Of a stretch of 21,537 nucleotides of DNA, positions 1-6,739 are shown one piece after another. Both the position numbers and the translations under genes were made by a program. The stretch is taken from contig CAPBNZ010000017.1 of the NCBI GenBank assembly GCA_948585895.1, forward strand, positions 5,369-26,905, in the 5' to 3' direction. The notes under the pieces are model-generated. The model ran no database searches and had not been told where the DNA came from. It was given only the letters and a program-made list of their open reading frames with translations. Positions within the stretch are counted from its first letter, which is position 1; the number at the start of each line of letters is the position of its first letter. This DNA is from an uncultured Clostridia bacterium. GTDB lineage: Bacteria; Bacillota; Clostridia; TANB77; CAG-508.

Positions 1-437
1 GTTTCTTGAATCGTATTTTCTCCTATATAATAATCTTCTTTTATTTGATTATCTGCCAATACATTTTCTGTATCAATATCATTAATCTGTAATTCTTCTT
101 GTTCAATCTTACCTATATAAATCAAATTAGGTTTTCCAAATCCTTGTTTTTCTTCTTTTATGAGTTTTGCTTCCCTTAATTCCTTAAATGCTCTTGTTAC
201 TGGCTTATCACTTAAATTTAATTTACTTTGTATCTCTTTTCTAGTATAAATTAAATAAATTTCTCCTTTATCATTGATCCATTTATTCATTCTTGATAGG
301 TTCATTCTATTTAGTAAAAATGAGTAAATTACTTTGGCTTCTATACTTAGCCTTTTATATTTTTCATTACAAAATAATTCTTGTGGCATTTGATAATATG
401 AATGCTGTAATGTCTCATTTATTTTATAAAGCTTCAT
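1..437 (-). CDS. RepA_N-family replication initiator, N-terminal part (runs off left edge)
   Basis: An open frame starts at ATG 437-435 and continues past the left edge, giving about 145 residues. It has a strong ribosome-binding site (AGGAGGTGAAGAAG) directly upstream. The N-terminus reads HSYYQMPQELF, then KYKRLSIEAKVIYSFLLNRM, then a segment with WINDKGEIYLIYTRKEI followed by LSDKPVTRAFKELREAKLI. This is the winged-helix DNA-binding pattern of RepA_N initiators found on Gram-positive plasmids and integrative elements, which bind iterons and start replication. The last 14 bases of the upstream small gene overlap its start, suggesting translational coupling. The C-terminal half, often the host-specific part, lies outside the window. 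The family call rests on my recognition of the N-terminal motif pattern and was not searched. Confidence 0.82.
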   Translation of the reverse strand, partial: MKLYKINETLQHSYYQMPQELFCNEKYKRLSIEAKVIYSFLLNRMNLSRMNKWINDKGEIYLIYTRKEIQSKLNLSDKPVTRAFKELREAKLIKEEKQGFGKPNLIYIGKIEQEELQINDIDTENVLADNQIKEDYYIGENTIQE

Positions 438-642
438 CTTCTTCACCTCCTGATTCTCTATATCTTACTAATAATTCATTGATTTTTCTTTTACTTAAAC
501 TTTGGTATTCACATTTAGGCAAATATTGCTTGATTATACTTTCGTATTCTTCTAATCCAAATATGTAAATATTTTTATAATTATCATTTTCATTAAAATA
601 GTAATGTAGCCTTGCTAATATTTCCATATTTATTAATGGCAT
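424..642 (-). CDS. Small hypothetical protein upstream of repA, start uncertain
   Basis: This is a 72-residue frame, acidic at its C-terminus (GGEEDEAL), with the segment IYIFGLEEYESIIKQYLPKCEY; I do not recognise it. The ATG at 642 has no visible Shine-Dalgarno sequence. The same frame stays open upstream almost to the stop of the preceding gene (through residues read as DFRLADLKVDDDNYIVIM). It could therefore start at a rare codon, or it could be the C-terminal part of the preceding gene separated by a frameshift around 690-700. Its stop overlaps the RepA_N start by 14 bases, so it is in one operon with both neighbours. Confidence 0.5.
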   Translation of the reverse strand: MPLINMEILARLHYYFNENDNYKNIYIFGLEEYESIIKQYLPKCEYQSLSKRKINELLVRYRESGGEEDEAL

Positions 643-692
643 GATTACAATATAATTATCATCATCTACTTTTAAATCTGCTAATCTAAAGT

Positions 693-1373
693 CTATAATT
701 CTACATCATACATTTCTTTAATTCTTAAATATATACTGTGTCTTATTGCATAATTATTTCTCATTAAAAATTTGCCATATTCATCATAAGGAATTAAAAT
801 TGTATATTGATTTCCAAAATAAAATCCTTTTTCATGTAATACTATTTTTTCTATGTCATTTGTAAATATCATAGCATTGGCATATCCATTTTCTTTTTTT
901 ATATCATAATAAATTGATTTTAAATATTTATCATCTTTTCCTTCATATACTGCATATACTAAAAATTTTTCTTCATTGTAATGTAAATTACCAATGTATC
1001 TTCTTGAATAAGTTGTTGGTTCATCTTCTTTTTTCATATTCCAACTAGGTGTAAAAATTAAATTATCTTGTATCAAACAGCTTGCTATATCACTTATTAC
1101 CTTTAATCTTTCCATATTATTTTCGTTTCTACAATGATTTCTTACTTCAAATCCATTTCCTAATAAATATTCTTTTCCTTTACTCCCTAATGTAATGTAT
1201 CTGTGTTTTAATCTTCTTACATAATCATGTTTTGCTAATAACACAATCCTTTTTTCTTGATATGTCTTTGTTTCATAAATATATCTTGTATTATCTAATG
1301 ATATTATTTTATACTTTCCTAAAAATATTAATAACTCTATATCTCTGTTCTGTAATGTCATTCCATTTCTCAT
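693..1373 (-). CDS. Probable winged-helix protein resembling the replication-relaxation family
   Basis: This 226-residue protein has an N-terminal segment typical of a wHTH: TLQNRDIELLIFLGKYKIISLDNTRYIY, then a wing-like KRIVLLAKHDYVRRLKHRYITLG. A C-terminal alpha/beta region contains KFLVYAVYEG and YTILIPYDEYG. Proteins of this shape next to RepA_N or relaxase genes are often labelled replication-relaxation or MobC-like regulators; that assignment is inference. The start is supported by the sequence GGAGGTGATTTAG just upstream. The gene follows a sigma-A-like promoter whose -10 lies in the centre of a palindrome (1,425-1,457), so it may be autoregulated. The next gene downstream may be a frameshifted continuation. 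Confidence 0.6.
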   Translation of the reverse strand: MRNGMTLQNRDIELLIFLGKYKIISLDNTRYIYETKTYQEKRIVLLAKHDYVRRLKHRYITLGSKGKEYLLGNGFEVRNHCRNENNMERLKVISDIASCLIQDNLIFTPSWNMKKEDEPTTYSRRYIGNLHYNEEKFLVYAVYEGKDDKYLKSIYYDIKKENGYANAMIFTNDIEKIVLHEKGFYFGNQYTILIPYDEYGKFLMRNNYAIRHSIYLRIKEMYDVEL

Positions 1374-1424
1374 CTAAATCACCTCCATAATTTTCTACTT
1401 ATACCTTCTTTAAATGGTACACTT

Positions 1425-1457
1425 GTAGAGGGCACATATTGTATATGTCCCCTCTAC
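1425..1457. promoter_or_regulatory. Palindromic operator candidate over the -10
   Basis: GTAGAGGG at 1,425-1,432 pairs perfectly with CCCTCTAC at 1,450-1,457. One mismatch is followed by six more pairs around a 3-base loop. There is no T-run on either side, which argues against a terminator, and the palindrome is centred on the predicted -10. Confidence 0.5.
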
Positions 1458-1466
1458 TCTAGACAA
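1438..1466 (-). promoter_or_regulatory. Sigma-A promoter of the wHTH/repA operon
   Basis: On the minus strand the -35 TTGTCT (1,461-1,466) and -10 TACAAT (1,438-1,443) are separated by 17 bases. The -10 sits in the middle of the 1,425-1,457 hairpin, and the -35 overlaps one arm of a second inverted repeat (1,461-1,482). Confidence 0.5.
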
Positions 1467-1482
1467 TCTCATTTAATTGTCT
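1461..1482. promoter_or_regulatory. Second inverted repeat over the -35
   Basis: AGACAAT (1,461-1,467) and ATTGTCT (1,476-1,482) form a perfect 7-bp inverted repeat with an 8-base spacer. One arm contains the predicted -35 hexamer, which is the usual placement for a dimeric repressor site. Confidence 0.42.
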
Positions 1483-1521
1483 TTCATTAAAATTCTTGAT
1501 ATTACTGAGTTTCTTATAAAA

Positions 1522-1575
1522 ACAAACATAGCAAAATTTGTTTCGATTTTTTTGCTAAAATTTTGCCATGTTTGT
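1522..1575 (-). terminator. Rho-independent terminator after the 1,584 gene
   Basis: ACAAACAT-x-GCAAAATTT pairs with AAATTTTGC-x-ATGTTTGT, a stem of about 18 bp whose single odd pair is a G-U wobble in the minus-strand RNA. It is followed by TTTTTATAAG on the minus strand and lies 8 bases past the stop at 1,584. Confidence 0.75.
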
Positions 1576-1583
1576 ATATATGT

Positions 1584-1895
1584 TTATCTTATTCTTTTGT
1601 TAATTATTTTTGTAATTTCATCTGCTGGTAGCACATAAACTTCTGCATATGGTTTATCAAAATAATATCCTTGTACCATATAACATGAACAATAAATATT
1701 GTCATCTTTGATTACTTTTCCATGTATTAATCCATCATGAATTGGTTTTACATTTCTGTTATCTGCATCCCATATTTTTGTATTATCATATATTTTTATA
1801 ATTGTCATTGTGAATTTATCATAAAATAGTCCTTCATATTTTCTTGTTATTCTAACAATATTATTTGTAATTCGTTTTCCGAGTATAATTTGCAC
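1584..1895 (-). CDS. Downstream half of a frameshifted uncharacterised gene
   Basis: This 103-residue frame contains YDKFTMTIIKIYDNTKIW, then DADNRNVKPIHDGLIHGKV and ending near FDKPYAEVYVLPADE. The pattern resembles a RusA-like fold with an acidic D-x-DN motif, but I do not claim that function. The ATG at 1,895 has no clear ribosome-binding site and lies inside the end of the upstream frame. Removing one base, the G at 1,881, fuses it cleanly with the 108-residue upstream frame (junction reading NYT-GKRITNN). It is therefore most likely the C-terminal half of a protein of about 200 residues and not a separate gene. Confidence 0.55.
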   Translation of the reverse strand: MQIILGKRITNNIVRITRKYEGLFYDKFTMTIIKIYDNTKIWDADNRNVKPIHDGLIHGKVIKDDNIYCSCYMVQGYYFDKPYAEVYVLPADEITKIINKRIR

Positions 1896-2187
1896 CTTTT
1901 TTGATTGGTGGAATCTTTTCTGGAATATGTATTTTTAATATGCCATCTTCTACTTTTGCTTTATAGTCATAGTCTATAAATTCTGTTACTTCATCTTCCA
2001 TAAATTCTCTCCATAAGTTTTCTTGCATTACTGCATCATACATATCCATTCTTACTTTTTCTAGTTTACAAAAGTATTTTTCTAATTCCTCATCTTTTAT
2101 TTTTTCTTTTGTTTGCACTACTTCATTACTTATTTTTTCAATTTTCTTAATTGATTCTATAATTTCTTCTCTTTTCATAAATATCAC
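1861..2187 (-). CDS. Upstream half of the same frameshifted gene
   Basis: This 108-residue frame has an N-terminal coiled-coil-like helix (EEIIESIKKIEKISNEVVQT) followed by an acidic segment and a beta-strand-like ILKIHIPEKIPPIKK. That last segment looks like the beginning of a second domain that is then lost. The extra plus-strand G at 1,881 (CGGAA on the minus strand) shifts it into a short tail ending TRKTNYK. Without it, the frame continues into the 1,584-1,895 ORF. The fourth codon is another Met (ATG AAA AGA GAA) and may be the real start, since the stretch just upstream of the first ATG is not a strong ribosome-binding site. The function is unknown. Confidence 0.6.
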   Translation of the reverse strand: MIFMKREEIIESIKKIEKISNEVVQTKEKIKDEELEKYFCKLEKVRMDMYDAVMQENLWREFMEDEVTEFIDYDYKAKVEDGILKIHIPEKIPPIKKGANYTRKTNYK

Positions 2188-2222
2188 TCTCGCTTTCTTA
2201 AATTTAATTTTAGGGTATAAAA

Positions 2223-2255
2223 ATAGAAGGTATAGATTAATCTATATCCTTCTAT
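2223..2255 (-). terminator. Terminator of the BRO-N gene
   Basis: ATAGAAGG-TATAGATT pairs with AATCTATA-T-CCTTCTAT: an almost perfect 16-bp palindrome with one bulged base. On the minus strand it is followed by TTTTTAT. It lies just past the stop at 2,278. Confidence 0.75.
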
Positions 2256-2277
2256 CTGAATAATTTAATTTTTTAGA

Positions 2278-3126
2278 TTATATTTCTTCATTAGTTCCTT
2301 CTGCTAATTTTCTTATTTCTTTGGCATTTTTGTTAGAAATCACTTTTTTTCCTGTCTCTTTTTCTAACTGTTCTCTAGCAAGTTTAGCAATGTTGCCACC
2401 CTTTATAACTGATTGTTCTGCACCTTTGATTCCTTTTTCATTTGTACTTTTTGATATTTCTGTTGAAGATGTTTCTGCTAGCATATTTAAAACTAACTCC
2501 ATATTTGTCATATTGTCACGCAAATTTTCTTTTCTCAATCCTTTCAAATTTTTATATTCTTTTACAGAATATCCACTCCAAACTTGGGTTAGCATATTAG
2601 TCAGTATAGCAAAATCTTTATTTTTACTAACACCTACTCTTTTTAATTCATCTGTAAATTCTTTTCTTACATCAATTGTTTTTAATCTTTGATTAATCCA
2701 TTCTTCTGAATATCCTTTTTTCCTGTAAGTATCTAATGCTCTATTTATTGTAATTTCTGGATCATATGCTTCATCAATTCTTTCTTTTCCAACTTGTGCA
2801 AGCCATAATTTAAATGGTTCTGCTTTCTTTGATGGGATTGATTGGACTAATCTTAAAATTTGTTCTGTATTCATTACATCTGTATCTCTTAATTTCCCAT
2901 CATATGCTTTCATTTTCAACTGGTTAGTATTACTAACCAGTTCACTTCCTTCTTGATTTAGCTTATTTTTAAGCCATTTCCAATAATTTCTCGATTTTTG
3001 ATAATCATTATCAGTAAGAATACCAACTACATCTACCACTGAAAAATACCAGTTTTCCTCATCTTCATTCCATGCCACTCTAATATTTTTATCTTCAAAT
3101 AATTTAATACTATTATTTTGTTCCAT
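2278..3126 (-). CDS. BRO-N domain protein, phage antirepressor-like
   Basis: This 282-residue protein begins SIKLFEDKNIRVAWNEDEE, then WYFSVVDVVGILTDNDYQ and a K-rich segment ending in YWKWLKNKL. That is the Bro-N signature of phage antirepressors and DinD-like proteins, in which the domain binds DNA and often responds to damage or induction. The middle contains AEPFKLWLAQVGKERIDE, also typical of the family. The C-terminal part is helical, ending in a basic segment (GKKVISNKNAKEIRKLAEG). It has its own promoter (3,197-3,225) and terminator (2,223-2,255), so it is a single-gene unit between the replication module and the MBL gene. A mobile origin is inferred from the family. Confidence 0.78.
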   Translation of the reverse strand: MEQNNSIKLFEDKNIRVAWNEDEENWYFSVVDVVGILTDNDYQKSRNYWKWLKNKLNQEGSELVSNTNQLKMKAYDGKLRDTDVMNTEQILRLVQSIPSKKAEPFKLWLAQVGKERIDEAYDPEITINRALDTYRKKGYSEEWINQRLKTIDVRKEFTDELKRVGVSKNKDFAILTNMLTQVWSGYSVKEYKNLKGLRKENLRDNMTNMELVLNMLAETSSTEISKSTNEKGIKGAEQSVIKGGNIAKLAREQLEKETGKKVISNKNAKEIRKLAEGTNEEI

Positions 3127-3196
3127 TTCTTACCTCTTTTCTAACTTTCATTATTTAAAACTTTTGAATAGTAAAAGTTTATCTTTATCTTCTATA

Positions 3197-3225
3197 TTTA
3201 TATCACATCTCAAACATATTTTCAA
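3197..3225 (-). promoter_or_regulatory. Promoter of the BRO-N gene
   Basis: On the minus strand, -35 TTGAAA (3,220-3,225), 17-base spacer, -10 TATAAA (3,197-3,202). The start codon is about 70 bases downstream. Confidence 0.55.
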
Positions 3226-3264
3226 TAGTTTTACGAATTTTTGTTCTTTTGTTTTTTACATAAA

Positions 3265-3288
3265 AAGAACATACTCTTATATGTCCTT
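3265..3288 (-). terminator. Terminator of the MBL gene
   Basis: AAGGACATA and TATGTTCTT form a 9-bp stem with one G-U pair around the loop TAAGAG, followed on the minus strand by TTTTTA. It lies 17 bases past the stop at 3,305. Confidence 0.62.
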
Positions 3289-3304
3289 CTTAATTTATTT
3301 TTCT

Positions 3305-4183
3305 TTAATATTTCGCTTTTATCTTTCTAATCATGTTTTCTTTTCCATCACTTTCTAACAATAAGCTACCATCTTCATCTGTTCTATAAATGGCTGTATT
3401 TATACTTTTAAATCTATTCAATACTTCTGTACTTGGATGATGATATTTATTATTTAACCCAACTGAAATAATTGCAATTTCTGGTCTTATTTGATTTAAA
3501 AATCTTTCTGTACTACTTGTATTTGAACCATGATGTCCTACTTTTAAAACATTTACTTTATTCCAATCTCTTGAATTTTCTACTTCTTTTTCGCTATCTC
3601 CCATAAACAAATAACTTTGTTCTAAATAATTCATTTGTATTACTATTGATGAATTGTTCAAATCTTTTGCATCATTATCAATAGACATTACTTCACAATC
3701 TGCTAATCCATTTTTGAATTTTCTTCCTACTTCTGGTACTTCATAATTTAGGTTCTTTCTTTCCATTGCATCTAAAAATTCTTCTACTTGTTTATCTGTA
3801 TTTATTGTATCTGGCATATAAACTGTTCCAATATCAAAATTATCTATAATATCATCTAATCCACCAATGTGATCTGCATGTAAATGAGTCGCTATCACTG
3901 TGTCGATTTTAGAAATTTTTTGAGATTTCATGTATTTTACTAAGTCATCTCCAGCCGAGTCATTGCCTGCATCAATTAATGTAGTTTTTCCATTATTCAT
4001 TATTAATGTACTATCTGCTTGCCCTACATCAAAATAAATAATCTGTAATTTTGATTCATCAACTATATACTCAAGATTTTTATCTGTTATATTTGAAATT
4101 AGTACTAATAATACAATTAATAATGTCAAAATACTTATGCTAGCAATTCTCTTTAATATTTGATTTCGTTTATCTCTCTCCAT
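3305..4183 (-). CDS. ComEC-like metallo-beta-lactamase fold hydrolase, membrane-anchored
   Basis: This 292-residue protein has one N-terminal membrane segment (about residues 15-31, ILTLLIVLLVLIS). The MBL domain then carries FDVGQADSTLI, the metal motif THLHADH at 99-105, FMGDSEKE, and VGHHGSNTS, followed by a conserved HHPS near the C-terminus. These are the motifs of the extracellular MBL domain of ComEC and its stand-alone relatives, which act on nucleic acid or phosphate esters outside the membrane. Its exact substrate cannot be read from sequence. It is divergent from a DUF3006 gene, a pairing I regard as common for this family. Its start is supported by the sequence AAAAAAGGAGAAACAAATG. 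Confidence 0.85.
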   Translation of the reverse strand: MERDKRNQILKRIASISILTLLIVLLVLISNITDKNLEYIVDESKLQIIYFDVGQADSTLIMNNGKTTLIDAGNDSAGDDLVKYMKSQKISKIDTVIATHLHADHIGGLDDIIDNFDIGTVYMPDTINTDKQVEEFLDAMERKNLNYEVPEVGRKFKNGLADCEVMSIDNDAKDLNNSSIVIQMNYLEQSYLFMGDSEKEVENSRDWNKVNVLKVGHHGSNTSSTERFLNQIRPEIAIISVGLNNKYHHPSTEVLNRFKSINTAIYRTDEDGSLLLESDGKENMIRKIKAKY

Positions 4184-4203
4184 TTGTTTCTCCTTTTTTC
4201 ATT

Positions 4204-4232
4204 ATTATATTGTATTATTTTGCTTTTTTCAA
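4204..4232 (-). promoter_or_regulatory. Promoter of the MBL gene
   Basis: On the minus strand, -35 TTGAAA (4,227-4,232), 17-base spacer, -10 TATAAT (4,204-4,209). It is divergent from the plus-strand promoter at 4,270-4,298, with the two -35 boxes about 37 bases apart. Confidence 0.68.
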
Positions 4233-4269
4233 TCTAAATTAGATCTTTTTACATTTTTTTACATAAACA

Positions 4270-4298
4270 TTGAAAAATATTAGTTTTGCATGTATAAT
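4270..4298 (+). promoter_or_regulatory. Promoter of the DUF3006 gene
   Basis: -35 TTGAAA (4,270-4,275), 17-base spacer, -10 TATAAT (4,293-4,298). It lies 38 bases upstream of the chosen ATG and inside the longer open frame. That places the transcription start downstream of any earlier ATG and decides the start at 4,336. Confidence 0.7.
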
Positions 4299-4335
4299 TA
4301 CTTTAATATTTTACATTGAAAGGAGGTTCCTCAAT

Positions 4336-4671
4336 ATGAATTTGGATTTATTCAATAATCTAGGTAAAAATATATCTTCAAATAGTTCTAATAATTTTAT
4401 AGACAATTTTATAAACGAACTAAAGAACTTTTTAGATAAAAATTCTAACTCTCTATATACTCTTGACCGTTTTGAAGGTGATTTTGCTATTTTAGAAAAT
4501 AGAAATACAAAGAAAATGACAGACATTCCTATTTCTAATATTCCGTCTAATGCAAAAGAAGGTGATATTCTAAAACTTTCTAATGGTTCTTATGTTATTG
4601 ATTATAAAGAAACTAACATTGTTTCTAATAGAATTAGAGATAAGATGGATAATCTAAAAAAACTTAAATAA
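4336..4671 (+). CDS. DUF3006 family protein
   Basis: This 111-residue protein has a short helical N-terminus rich in Asn and Ser (MNLDLFNNLGKNISSNSSNN). The DUF3006 core follows: YTLDRFEGDFAILENRNT, then DIPISNIPSNAKEGDILKL, then SYVIDYKET. DUF3006 is a small beta-rich domain of unknown function often found beside ComEC-like MBL proteins. Here it is divergent from one, so the two may share a function. The start has a strong AAAGGAGG ribosome-binding site, while the earlier in-frame ATGs lie upstream of or inside the promoter. The N-terminal extension before the domain looks lineage-specific. Confidence 0.8.
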   Translation: MNLDLFNNLGKNISSNSSNNFIDNFINELKNFLDKNSNSLYTLDRFEGDFAILENRNTKKMTDIPISNIPSNAKEGDILKLSNGSYVIDYKETNIVSNRIRDKMDNLKKLK

Positions 4672-4690
4672 TTTTTTATCTATTATTTAA

Positions 4691-4714
4691 AAGAGCATAT
4701 TTTCATATACTCTT
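4691..4714. terminator. Hairpin between DUF3006 and the ylmC-like gene
   Basis: AAGAGCATA and TATACTCTT form a 9-bp stem with one wobble and a 6-base loop. It lies 19 bases after the DUF3006 stop in a convergent intergenic gap. There is no long T-run on either side, so it may be a weak bidirectional terminator. Confidence 0.42.
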
Positions 4715-4860
4715 CTTAACCTATAATTCCACTTTACAGTTCACATCATAAACATATTTTTCCTTTACCACATAGCCTGTCCTTTTTTGATTCCTTTTTG
4801 TAACATAGTCTTTTTTCCTACGTTCCCTTTCAAATGTGAAACTCATATATCCACTTTCTA

Positions 4861-5025
4861 TCAAGCATTTGCTAAATCTATATCTATTCTCTTTCTTGCA
4901 ACCATGATAGATGTTATGGTTCCTGTTTCCAAATCAGCACATACATCTTGGACATAACCTAGTCTCTTGCCATTATTAATATTAACTACTTCTTTGTGTT
5001 TAAAATCTAAACCTTTATCTTGCAT
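4861..5025 (-). CDS. Short YlmC/YmxH-like protein (PRC-barrel), probably truncated
   Basis: An ATG at 5,025, preceded by AAGAGGAGAATAAAA, opens a 54-residue frame: GLDFKHKEVVNINNGKRLGY, then VQDVCADLETGTITSIMVARK, ending DIDLANA. The N-terminal pattern (KEVVNI, GKRLG, D, G-I-T-I) matches the YlmC/YmxH family of small sporulation-associated PRC-barrel proteins, whose genes commonly follow sigG, as here. Family members are usually near 80 residues with a C-terminal IPW-x-x-I-x-KIG segment, which is missing. The neighbouring frame continues open to about 4,730 (ending VYDVNCKVEL) but does not restore the family pattern, so I see a truncation and not a simple one-base error. Confidence 0.5.
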   Translation of the reverse strand: MQDKGLDFKHKEVVNINNGKRLGYVQDVCADLETGTITSIMVARKRIDIDLANA

Positions 5026-5135
5026 TTTTATTCTCCTCTTTTATTTTCTTTTTATACTATATTCATTTTTTATGCTATTATTTCCTATTTCCTATAAAAA
5101 GTAAGAATTTAGTTTTTATATTGACTATTAAACGT

Positions 5136-5912
5136 TTACTTATAAAATCTCTTAATATGACTAATTGCACTTTTTTCTAATCGTGACACTTGTGCCTGTG
5201 AAATGCCAATTTCGTCAGCTACCTCCATTTGTGTTCTGCCATCAAAAAACCTTTTCATTACTATCATTCTTTCTTTTTCATTTAACTTTTGTAATGCCCC
5301 TTCAATTGCCATTCTTTCTGTCCACATTTCATCTGTATTCTTACTATCTTTTACTTGATCCATTATATAAATACTTTCTGCTCCATCATTATACACTGGT
5401 TCTTGTAACGAAACTGGATCTTGAATTGCATCAAAGCTAAATGCAATTTCTTCTTTTTCTACCCCTAATTCTTTTGCAATATCATCTATTTTAGGTTCTT
5501 TTCCATGTTCTTTTGTATATCTTTCTTTAAATTGAATTGCTTTATATGCTAAATCTCTTACTGATCTACTAACTCTGATACTATTATTATCTCTTAAATA
5601 TCTTTTTACTTCTCCTATTATCATTGGCACAGCATATGTGCTAAATTGCACATTTTGACTTAAATCGAAGTTATCAATTGCTTTAATCAGCCCCACACAT
5701 CCTACTTGAAATAAATCATCTGCTGCTTCTCCTCTTCCATAAAACCTTTGTATTACGCTTAATACTAATCTTAAATTCCCATTAATAAATATTGTTCTTG
5801 CTTCTTCATCTCCTGCTTTTATTTTTACAAATAGTTCTTCTTTTTCTTGTTTACTAAGTAAGGGTAATTTGGATGTGTTTACTCCACATATTTCTACTTT
5901 GTTGTTTAACAA
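5136..5912 (-). CDS. sigG: RNA polymerase sporulation sigma factor SigG
   Basis: This 258-residue sigma-70 family protein shows region 2 (GNLRLVLSVIQRFYGRGEAADDLFQVGC, VGLIKAIDNFD) and the -10-recognition segment with VQFSTYAVPMIIGEVKRYLRD. Region 3 follows (RSVRDLAYKAIQFKERYTKE), then region 4 (DGRTQMEVADEIGISQAQVSRLEKSAI). This combination, together with the N-terminal EICGVNTSKLPLLSKQEKE, is characteristic of SigG, the late forespore sigma factor. It lies directly downstream of sigE, the conserved spoIIG order. The start is a TTG at 5,912 with the sequence AAAGGAGGTTTTTC in front. Confidence 0.93.
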   Translation of the reverse strand: MLNNKVEICGVNTSKLPLLSKQEKEELFVKIKAGDEEARTIFINGNLRLVLSVIQRFYGRGEAADDLFQVGCVGLIKAIDNFDLSQNVQFSTYAVPMIIGEVKRYLRDNNSIRVSRSVRDLAYKAIQFKERYTKEHGKEPKIDDIAKELGVEKEEIAFSFDAIQDPVSLQEPVYNDGAESIYIMDQVKDSKNTDEMWTERMAIEGALQKLNEKERMIVMKRFFDGRTQMEVADEIGISQAQVSRLEKSAISHIKRFYK

Positions 5913-5980
5913 AAGAAAAACCTCCTTTGAATTTACTTATTTTAAGTATTTCCAAATTTGGTTTTTTTATGCTTTTATTT

Positions 5981-6719
5981 TTATCCTATTTTACTAGCAA
6001 TTTCTTTTTTCATTTTACCAATTATTCTTTTTTCTAACCTAGATATGTAACTTTGTGATATTCCGCAATTCGTCTGCTACTTCTTTTTGCGTCTTTTCTT
6101 TTCCTGTCTGAAAACCAAATCTCATTTCCATAATATTTTTTTCTCTATCATTTAATTTACTAATGGATGCATGTAAAAGAGATTTATCAACCTCATCTTC
6201 TAGATTTCTTGAAGTAATATCTGGTTCTGTTCCTAAAATATCAGAAAGAAGCAATTCATTTCCATCTCCATCTTTATTTAATGGTTCATCAATGGAAACT
6301 TCTCCTTTTATTTTATTATTTTTTCTTAAATACATTAGTATTTCATTTTCGATACATCTGGAGGCATAGGTAGCTAGTTTAATTTTTTTATCGGAATTGA
6401 AAGTATTAACCCCTTTCATTAATCCAATTGTTCCAATGGATATTAAATCTTCTATACCAATACCAGTATTTTCAAATTTTTTGGCAATATAAACTACCAA
6501 TCTTAAGTTTCTTTCTACTAATTTTTGTCGAACTTCTAAGTTGTCTTCCCTTCCTAACTGTTCAATCAGTTTTGCTTCCTCTTCTGGTGGTAATGGAGGA
6601 GGAAGAGTTTGGCTTCCCGCAATATAAAATATCGGTAAATATTCTATTTCTTCTTTTTCATTGATATATTTTGCACAAATTGTATTAATTCCATTTTTTA
6701 CAAATTCAAAAATATTCAT
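5981..6719 (-). CDS. sigE: RNA polymerase sporulation sigma factor SigE precursor, frameshifted near 3' end
   Basis: The start chosen is the ATG at 6,719 (AAAGGAGTGATAAAA upstream), giving MNIFEFVKNGINTICAKY and a pro-region ahead of YIAGSQTLPPPLPPEEE. Region 2 (RNLRLVVYIAKKFENTGIGI, EDLISIGTIGLMKGVNTF) and region 4 are clear. As written, the frame ends at 6,039 after VADELRNITKLHI. Removing one base (G at 6,065) restores the standard helix-turn-helix ending, ELGISQSYISRLEKRI and onwards, to a stop at 5,981. The repaired protein has about 245 residues, close to the usual 239-240. SigE is the early mother-cell sigma factor, made as an inactive pro-protein and cut by SpoIIGA, whose gene ends 20 bases upstream. 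The break is either a sequencing error or a genuine asporogenous mutation. Confidence 0.9.
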
Positions 6720-6739
6720 TTTTATCACTCCTTTCAACA

